In this document: piece after piece, positions 58,588 through 64,000 of the stretch | Position numbering within the stretch: the stretch's first letter is position 1 | Layout: each line of letters starts with the position of its first letter | From: Streptomyces sp. CB02366 | GTDB taxonomy: Bacteria; Actinomycetota; Actinomycetes; Streptomycetales; Streptomycetaceae | Assembly (NCBI RefSeq): GCF_001905905.1 | Contig: NZ_LIVT01000009.1 | Span: 62,001-126,000 of the forward strand | Reading direction: 5' to 3' | DNA length: 64,000 nucleotides | Notes under the pieces: generated by a model | Database searches by the model: none | Told to the model about the DNA's origin: nothing | Seen by the model: only the letters and a program-made list of their open reading frames with translations | Translations under genes and position numbers: made by a program

Positions 58588-60612
58588 ATGAGTGAGCTGA
58601 TCACCGCGGACCTGGTCGACCTCGATCTGTCCGCAGCAACGAAGGACGACGCCGCGAGGTCGCTCGCCGAGCGGATGGCGGCCGCGCACCGCGTCACCGA
58701 CCTCGACGGCTTCCTGGCCGACGTGGCCGCCCGCGAGGCGCAGATGCCGACCGGTCTGGACGGGGGCATCGGCATCCCGCACTGCCGCAGTGAGCACGTG
58801 AACGCCCCGACGCTGGCCTTCGGACGCAGCGGGGCGGGCATCGACTTCGGCGCGGCCGACGGTCCGGCGGACCTGATCTTCCTGATCGCGGCCCCGGCCG
58901 GGGCCGACGAGGACCACCTCACCATCCTGTCGGGACTGGCCCGCAGGCTGATGGACCCGGAGTTCACCGCCGCCCTGCGCGCCGGAACGGACCCGGCGGC
59001 GGTGGCCGCGCTGATCCGCGGCGACGAGCCGGCCCCGGCGCCCTCGGCCGAAGAGGAACCGGGGCGCGAGCGGGACCAAGCGGAGCCTGCCGAGGACCCG
59101 GAAGCCGCCGGGACGGCCGAGGGCGCGCCCTTCCGGATCGTCGCCGTCACTTCCTGTCCCACCGGCATCGCGCACACCTACATGGCGGCCGAGTCCCTGG
59201 TCGCGGCAGGCCGCGCCGAGGGGGTCGAGGTGAGGGTGGAGACCCAGGGGTCGGCCGGGTTCGAGAAGTTGGACCCCTCCGTGATCGCGGGCGCGGACGC
59301 GGTGATCTGGGCTCATGACGTGGAGGTCCGGGAGAAGGCCCGCTTCCGCGGCAAACCGCTGGTGGACGTCGGGGTGAAGGCGGGCGTCAACCGGCCCGCC
59401 GAACTGATCGCCGAAGCACGCCGCAAGGCGGAGCGCGGAGAGGTCGCCGCCGGCCCCGAGGCCGTCGGCGGGGAGGGCTTCGGGGGCGCGGACGGCTCCG
59501 GCGCGGACCACGCGCACTTCGGCGTCCGGCTCCGTACGTATCTGATGTCCGGCGTGAGCTACATGGTGCCGTTCGTCGCGGCGGGCGGCCTGCTGATCGC
59601 CCTGTCGTTCGCCATCGGCGGCTACGGGACAGCGAACGCCGCGTCGGTGGCCGACCACTTCGTGTGGGGCGAGGCGGACAGCTGGGCCGCGCTGCTGAAC
59701 CAGATCGGCTCCGCGGCCTTCGGCTTCCTGGTGCCGGTGCTGGCCGGGTACATCGCGTACGGGATGGCGGACCGGCCGGCCCTGGTGCCCGGTTTCGTCG
59801 GCGGGGCCATCGCGCTCACGGTGAACGCCGGTTTCCTCGGGGGCCTGGTCGCCGGTCTGCTGGCCGGGGCGGTGGTGATGGCGATCCAGCGGCTCCCGGT
59901 CCACGCGACGCTGCGCGGCATCATGCCGGTGCTGGTGATCCCGCTGATCGCGTCGGCGGTCGTGGGCTTTCTGATGTTCATCGTGGTCGGCAAGCCGATC
60001 GCGTCGCTGCAGAACGCCCTCACGGACTGGCTGAACGGGCTCTCGGGCTCCAACGCGGTGATCCTCGGCGTCGTGCTCGGGCTGATGATGTGCTTCGACA
60101 TGGGCGGCCCGCTGAACAAGGTGGCGTACGCCTTCGCGGTCGGCGGTCTCGCCGACCCGACGCCGGGCGGTTTGAAGGTGATGGCCGCGGTCATGGCGGC
60201 CGGGATGGTGCCGCCGCTGGCCATGGCACTCGCCACCACCGTGCGCGCCGGGCTGTTCACGAAGACCGAGCGGGAGAACGGCCGGGCGGCCTGGGTGCTG
60301 GGCGCTTCGTTCATCACCGAGGGCGCGATCCCGTTCGCCGCCGCCGATCCGCTGCGGGTCATCCCGTCGGTGATGGCGGGCGGCGCGGTCACCGGGGCGC
60401 TGTCGATGGCGTTCGGCGCCACCCTGCGCGCCCCGCACGGCGGGGTGTTCGTCGTCCCGCTGATCGGTGAGCCGTTCCTCTACCTGCTCGCCGTCGCCGC
60501 CGGGACGCTGGTGGCGGCCGCTCTCGTCGTCCTGCTCAAGGGCGCGCGCCGGACGGCGTCGGGCACGGAAGCCGCCGCTGCCGACGACGCCCCGGTCGCC
60601 GTCGCCGCCTGA
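58588..60612 (+). CDS. fruA: Fructose PTS permease EIIABC
   Basis: A 674-residue fructose-specific phosphotransferase permease with all three domains in one chain. EIIA (1-150) has phospho-His65 in GIGIPHCRSEHV. EIIB (about 180-285) has phospho-Cys190 in VAVTSCPTGIAHTYMAAESL. The EIIC membrane domain (about 305-640) has roughly eight to ten helices and the FDMGGPLNKVAYAFA and FITEGAIPFAAADPLRVIPS motifs. It imports and phosphorylates fructose to fructose-1-phosphate, the substrate of fruK. An Ala/Pro/Glu linker joins EIIA and EIIB. Confidence 0.96.
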   Translation: MSELITADLVDLDLSAATKDDAARSLAERMAAAHRVTDLDGFLADVAAREAQMPTGLDGGIGIPHCRSEHVNAPTLAFGRSGAGIDFGAADGPADLIFLIAAPAGADEDHLTILSGLARRLMDPEFTAALRAGTDPAAVAALIRGDEPAPAPSAEEEPGRERDQAEPAEDPEAAGTAEGAPFRIVAVTSCPTGIAHTYMAAESLVAAGRAEGVEVRVETQGSAGFEKLDPSVIAGADAVIWAHDVEVREKARFRGKPLVDVGVKAGVNRPAELIAEARRKAERGEVAAGPEAVGGEGFGGADGSGADHAHFGVRLRTYLMSGVSYMVPFVAAGGLLIALSFAIGGYGTANAASVADHFVWGEADSWAALLNQIGSAAFGFLVPVLAGYIAYGMADRPALVPGFVGGAIALTVNAGFLGGLVAGLLAGAVVMAIQRLPVHATLRGIMPVLVIPLIASAVVGFLMFIVVGKPIASLQNALTDWLNGLSGSNAVILGVVLGLMMCFDMGGPLNKVAYAFAVGGLADPTPGGLKVMAAVMAAGMVPPLAMALATTVRAGLFTKTERENGRAAWVLGASFITEGAIPFAAADPLRVIPSVMAGGAVTGALSMAFGATLRAPHGGVFVVPLIGEPFLYLLAVAAGTLVAAALVVLLKGARRTASGTEAAAADDAPVAVAA

Positions 60613-60624
60613 GGTCTCCCCCTT

Positions 60625-60658
60625 CCCCGGGCAACGGCATAACAGCCGCTGCCCGGGG
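60625..60658. terminator. Terminator of the fructose operon
   Basis: CCCCGGGCA (60625-60633) pairs with TGCCCGGGG (60650-60658), and CGGC (60635-60638) with GCCG (60645-60648), within 15 bp of the fruA stop. Confidence 0.8.
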
Positions 60659-60675
60659 CCGTTAGGTTGAGCCCC

Positions 60676-61110
60676 GTGACCGAACTCTGGAACGCCTCCG
60701 GCCCCGGTGTCCTGGCCCTCCCCTCCGGACGGCTGGTACGGGGCAGGGGCCTGCGCCATCCGCTGCCCCCGGGCCCCGGGCCGGACTTCGCGGTCCATCT
60801 GCTGGGCCGCACCCCGCCCCCGGTCCCCTGGGAGTCCCGGTGGCTGCGGTGGCCGGACTTCCGGCTCCCGGCGGACCGGGCGACGGCCCGGGACGCCTTC
60901 CAGGAGGTGTGGAGCCGGGCCGCCGGGGAACGGGTCGAGGTGGCCTGCGGCGGCGGGATGGGCCGCACCGGAACGGCGCTGGCCTGCCTGGCCGTCCTGG
61001 ACGGGGTGCCGGCCGACGAGGCGGTGGCGTTCGTCCGCTCCGGCTACCACCCGCGGGCGGTGGAGACTCCCTGGCAGCGCCGCTATGTACGGAACTTCGC
61101 GCCCCGCTGA
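60676..61110 (+). CDS. Dual-specificity/tyrosine phosphatase-like protein
   Basis: A 144-residue protein with the cysteine phosphatase loop in VACGGGMGRTGTALACLAVL (C-x5-R) and a preceding acid-bearing strand RWPDFRLPAD. It is a small DSP-type protein of the kind common in Streptomyces; substrates are unknown. GTG 60676 is chosen because TAGGTT ends 7 bp before it, which points to a leaderless message. An in-frame TTG at 60667 is an alternative. Confidence 0.8.
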   Translation: MTELWNASGPGVLALPSGRLVRGRGLRHPLPPGPGPDFAVHLLGRTPPPVPWESRWLRWPDFRLPADRATARDAFQEVWSRAAGERVEVACGGGMGRTGTALACLAVLDGVPADEAVAFVRSGYHPRAVETPWQRRYVRNFAPR

Positions 61111-61534
61111 GACCGTGCCCCGTGCGGTGGGCCCGAGGAGTCGTTCACAGCGGCCGGGGTCGCGGCGAGGCCGGGCAGGCGCGGGGCGCGGGGTTCGCAG
61201 CGGTGCTGGAGGCGGCGGTAGCCGGTCAGCCGTGGCCGGGGGCGTCCGACGCCCCGCCGCCGGCGCTCCCCGTTCGCCGGATTCGGCTCCCGTGCGGGCG
61301 ATGCGGACGCCGCTGTTTCGGCGGCGGGACCAGCGGCTCCGCGATCTTTCACGATCCGTGCGGAACGATCCGGCTCCACGTACCCCCTCCCGGACCGAAT
61401 CCGGCGGCCGCCTCGCCCCTGGGCCACGGTCTGAGCCCCTGTAAGGTCCCGTCATGTATGTATTTCCGGAACCCGGTTGCTGGACGACGAGCCCCGGGCG
61501 CGGTGCGGTGCTCACCGTTGGGAGCGGGTGAACC
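61111..61534. other. Intergenic stretch before the NACHT gene
   Basis: About 420 bp without a recognised gene apart from the candidate 25-codon leader ORF near its end. TAAGGT (61442-61447) may be the -10 of a promoter for the downstream genes. Confidence 0.5.
61454..61531 (+). CDS. Candidate 25-residue leader ORF
   Basis: ATG at 61454 to TGA at 61529-61531, ending 3 bp before the GTG of the NACHT gene. It starts MYVFPEPGCWTTSPG. TAAGGT lies 6 bp before the ATG, so it may be read from a leaderless transcript and couple translation to the NACHT gene. A chance ORF is equally possible. Confidence 0.3.
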   Translation: MYVFPEPGCWTTSPGRGAVLTVGSG

Positions 61535-63586
61535 GTGGCACAGGAGGGGATCGGGGGCCGCAGACACCGGCGTCGGTGGTTGTGGCTGGGCGGCTGCGCC
61601 GGGGCGCTCCTGGTGGCGAGTCTCGCCTACGCGGTCCGGCAGGTGTCAGGGGCCCCGAAGCCGGACCCCGCGGACACGGCCGCGCTGCTCGGGCTACCGG
61701 TGGCGATCGCGGCGCTGCTGGCCGGAGTTCTGGCTCTGCGCCGGGCGCCGGAGGGCGATCTGGCGAACCTCTCACGCGGCTGGGCGGCCACTCTGGCGGC
61801 ACAGGTCGAGAGTTCCGAGAAGAAGCAGTGGCGGCAGCTGCTCGGTGATGACACGCAGCGCATCAATCTCGCCTTCACCCTCCAGGCGGCCCCGACCCGC
61901 ACCGCGACGGCGCCCGCGGAGGCGGGGCGCCTGTTCGAGGGCACGCCGACCGTCCCGGACGTGGCGGCCTACTACCGGCGGACCCGCCCGCGCCGCCTGG
62001 TCGTCACCGGCGCCCCGGGCGCGGGAAAGACCGTCCTGGCCCTGGAGTTGATGCTGGCCCTGCTCGAAGGGCGCGGCGAGGACGAACCAGTGCCGGTGCG
62101 GGTGCCGTTGGCCGAGTGGGACACCCGCGTCCCCCTGGCCGAACTGCTCGCCGGCCGGCTCGTCGACGTGTACGACTGGGATCCGGCGAGAGCCGACGCA
62201 CTCGTCCGCCACCGCCGGGTGCTTCCCGTGCTCGACGGCCTCGACGAGATGGACGCCACCCGGCCGGACGGCACGCCTCCCCCCGATGGCCCCCGTGCGC
62301 TGGCCGCGCTGGACGCCCTCAACGCCTACCAGGAAGGCCGTGACGCCGGCCCTCTCGTCCTGACCTGCCGTACCGCCCACTACGACGCCCTGGCACCGCA
62401 CACCCGGCTGATGGACGCCGCGCGCGTCGGCATCGACGCCGTCCCCACCCTGGACGCACGCACCTATCTGCGGGCCCGGACCGGCACGCCCGCACGCTGG
62501 GAACCCGTCCTGACAGCCCTGCACGACGATCCGGCCGGCCCGCTGGCGACCACGCTGTCGACCCCGTGGCGGCTGTGCCTCGCGGCCACCGTGTACGCCC
62601 GCGACGGCGACCCCGCCGAACTTCTGCACCACGCCACACCCGAAGACCTCGACGCCCATCTGCTGGCCCGCTTCATCCCCGCGGCCGCCGCCCTGTACCC
62701 CCACCGCCGCTACGACGCCGCCCGCGTCCACCACTGGCTCGCCCGTCTCGCGGCCCATCTCGACGTCCCGTCGGGCTCGTCCGGGCCGCCCGGCGCCCGC
62801 CCCGGCACCGACCTGGTGCTCCATGAACTCTGGCCGCTGGCCGGACGGTTCCGCGTGCGGGCGGTCGACGCCCTGCTCAGCGCAAGCGCGGCCCTCCTGC
62901 CGTGGATCGCCCTCCTGCCCCTGCTCCGTTTTCTGCCCACCAGCCTCGTCCCGCCCCTCGCCGCTGCCGATGCCGGAGTATCTTTCGCCGTACGTCACCA
63001 AGTGGCTCTCGCGCGCGGGGAGTTTTTCACGTACCTGCTGGTCGCTGTTCTCACGGTTGTGGGGACAGCGTTGGTTTTCGGTGTCTTCGCAGGTCTGGCA
63101 GCAGCACGTGCTCGGCAGCCCGTGCCGAAACACCTTGAATGGGGGCTGCTGAAGACCCGCGGTGGCCTGCGCCGATTCCGGTCCGGGCTGGGGCGGAGGC
63201 TGCTGATGGGGCTCCAGTGGGGAATCGGCGGCGCGCTCGCCCTGGCTTATCTGTATCCGGTGTACATGGTTTCTCTGGCTCGGGCAGACATCGACTCCCT
63301 GTTTTTCCTTCTCGAGGTACCCAGGGATGCGGTGGTGCGGGGGGAGCCGGGCGATCTCTCCACAGAAACGTTCCAGAACCCGTTGGCTCTGGCGCAGTTC
63401 GGCCTCGTGCTCGGCTGTCTGGGCGGAATCGTGAGCGGCGTCCTGGGCGGGCTGGTGGACGGAGCCTCCGGTGAGCCCACCGGGACGGCCTTGCCTCACA
63501 CCGTCATGCGGAGGGGATGCCTCATGCCGTCATGGCCGGGATCGCGAGCGGCTTCACAGCCGCTCTGCTCGGGATCTTCCTGTTGA
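61535..63586 (+). CDS. NACHT-domain NTPase with membrane segments (3' frame broken)
   Basis: A 683-residue reading frame: two N-terminal transmembrane helices (about 15-37 and 48-68), NACHT NTPase with P-loop VTGAPGAGKT (157-166) and Walker B LPVLDGLDEMD (230-240), and a helical region to about 440. Several further membrane helices follow (from about 450: ALLPWIALLPLLRF, FFTYLLVAVLTVVGTALVFGVFAGL, and others to residue 640). After about residue 655 the frame becomes basic and short (MRRGCLMPSWPGSRAAS) and stops, while the typical NACHT-protein C-terminus continues in another frame at 63517-63921. Streptomyces proteins of this class are signal-transduction or defence-type STAND proteins. Confidence 0.85.
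   Translation: MAQEGIGGRRHRRRWLWLGGCAGALLVASLAYAVRQVSGAPKPDPADTAALLGLPVAIAALLAGVLALRRAPEGDLANLSRGWAATLAAQVESSEKKQWRQLLGDDTQRINLAFTLQAAPTRTATAPAEAGRLFEGTPTVPDVAAYYRRTRPRRLVVTGAPGAGKTVLALELMLALLEGRGEDEPVPVRVPLAEWDTRVPLAELLAGRLVDVYDWDPARADALVRHRRVLPVLDGLDEMDATRPDGTPPPDGPRALAALDALNAYQEGRDAGPLVLTCRTAHYDALAPHTRLMDAARVGIDAVPTLDARTYLRARTGTPARWEPVLTALHDDPAGPLATTLSTPWRLCLAATVYARDGDPAELLHHATPEDLDAHLLARFIPAAAALYPHRRYDAARVHHWLARLAAHLDVPSGSSGPPGARPGTDLVLHELWPLAGRFRVRAVDALLSASAALLPWIALLPLLRFLPTSLVPPLAAADAGVSFAVRHQVALARGEFFTYLLVAVLTVVGTALVFGVFAGLAAARARQPVPKHLEWGLLKTRGGLRRFRSGLGRRLLMGLQWGIGGALALAYLYPVYMVSLARADIDSLFFLLEVPRDAVVRGEPGDLSTETFQNPLALAQFGLVLGCLGGIVSGVLGGLVDGASGEPTGTALPHTVMRRGCLMPSWPGSRAASQPLCSGSSC
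63491..63534 (+). repeat. Imperfect direct repeat at the NACHT frame break
   Basis: TTGCCTCACACCGTCATG (63491-63508) and ATGCCTCATGCCGTCATG (63517-63534) match at 15 of 18 positions and are 26 bp apart. Each encodes a similar hexapeptide (LPHTVM, MPHAVM) but in different frames. Confidence 0.75.
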
Positions 63587-63921
63587 GCAGCGTTGAGCCC
63601 CTGCTCACCCCCTCTATGCGGATCGTAGGAATAGAAGCGTTCCTGCCGTCCTCCATCGATCCGGCCCCCTTCTGCGGTGCGGCCATGGGATTGGTCGTCG
63701 GATCAGCTGTCACGCTGGTCAAGGCCGCTCCCCTTCGCCGCTATGCGGTCTTCCTGATCTGCACCCGAGGAGCCCTGCCATGGCGGCTGGGCGCGTTCCT
63801 CAACTGGTGCTGTTCCGCGGGGCTGATGCGAATGTCAGGTACCGCCTACCAGTTCCGCCACCGGGAACTCCAGCAGTGGCTCACCGATCACCCGCCCCGC
63901 CCTGCCTCCGGCAGGAGCTGA
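63517..63921 (+). CDS. C-terminal part of the NACHT/membrane protein in a shifted frame
   Basis: A 134-residue frame with membrane helices (AGIASGFTAALLGIFLLSSVEPLL, CGAAMGLVVGSAVTLV) and the characteristic end CTRGALPWRLGAFLNWCCSAGLMRMSGTAYQFRHRELQQWLTDHP. That segment, with its YQFRHRELQ motif, normally closes NACHT/membrane proteins of Streptomyces. GGAGGGG lies directly against the ATG, too close for a normal ribosome site, so it is more likely the displaced 3' end of the upstream gene than a separate gene. Confidence 0.72.
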   Translation: MPHAVMAGIASGFTAALLGIFLLSSVEPLLTPSMRIVGIEAFLPSSIDPAPFCGAAMGLVVGSAVTLVKAAPLRRYAVFLICTRGALPWRLGAFLNWCCSAGLMRMSGTAYQFRHRELQQWLTDHPPRPASGRS

Positions 63922-64000
63922 ACTGGACAAGAGAAACCCCCGGGCCTCCCTCGGCCTCTTCGCACCCTCTGCCACCGCAGGCTCACTTCCTGATCCGCTG

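Noticed and set aside
58357..61515. 1052-residue minus-strand ORF opposite fruA
   Set aside because: Antisense shadow of fruK, fruA and the phosphatase gene; no domain and His/Arg-rich composition.

Overview
The window is high-GC actinomycete DNA and is almost certainly a piece of a Streptomyces chromosome. Three things point there: very strong G/C bias at third codon positions with frequent GTG and TTG starts; many apparently leaderless genes in which a TANNNT -10 hexamer lies 6-7 bp before the start codon; and typical Streptomyces families such as an AfsA/ScbR-type gamma-butyrolactone locus, a beta/gamma-crystallin killer-toxin-like secreted protein, GH46 and GH114 secreted hydrolases, an ECF42 sigma factor with its DGPF partner, and an Rph rifamycin phosphotransferase preceded by a rifamycin-associated element. 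No rRNA, tRNA, CRISPR array, intact transposase or prophage was seen. The content looks like accessory and stress-response genes rather than core genome.

Layout. 0.2-6 kb: a large HTH/NB-ARC/TPR regulator with a TTA codon, divergent from a small secreted crystallin-fold protein; a 1.7 kb stretch with no convincing gene; an APH-type phosphotransferase. 6-11 kb: a 9-bp minisatellite, then a three-domain secreted enzyme (GH46 chitosanase, F5/8C, metallophosphatase), an MFS exporter and a secreted PD40-like protein. 11.4-15.4 kb: a DHFR-like protein, then a cyanate detoxification locus (cynR divergent from carbonic anhydrase, cyanase and a deaminase), then an SRPBCC protein. 15.6-19.3 kb: rph and a divergent DUF5701-like gene sharing a control region that contains the RAE. 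19.8-25.4 kb: DUF998 membrane protein, hydrolase, DGPF/ECF42 pair, XRE-cupin regulator, VOC protein and ThpR. 25.6-31.8 kb: HTH-like hypothetical with paired operators, ohrR/ohr peroxide defence, a double alpha/beta hydrolase divergent from a MerR regulator, LysR regulator and a small membrane protein. 31.9-35.4 kb: HelD-like RNA polymerase-associated helicase and an AI-2E family transporter. 35.5-39.4 kb: OYE/ArsR pair and ADH/XRE pair. 39.5-42.4 kb: gamma-butyrolactone signalling locus (ScbR-like receptor, NmrA-like reductase, AfsA) with two candidate ARE sites. 42.9-45.8 kb: two-component system followed by a GH114 secreted hydrolase. 45.8-56.5 kb: mixed enzymes, small proteins, STAND ATPase, GNAT and PepSY lipoprotein. 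56.7-60.6 kb: fruR-fruK-fruA fructose PTS operon. 60.7-63.9 kb: DSP-like phosphatase and a NACHT/membrane protein whose reading frame appears broken.

How it works together. Several local regulator-target pairs can be read directly from divergent arrangements and operators: cynR/cynTS, ohrR/ohr, MerR/double hydrolase with a 19-bp promoter spacer, ArsR/OYE, XRE/ADH and ECF42/DGPF. Two systems that act on rifamycins or RNA polymerase (Rph and a HelD-like helicase) lie about 14 kb apart. The gamma-butyrolactone locus has no adjacent biosynthetic cluster, so its targets are probably elsewhere.
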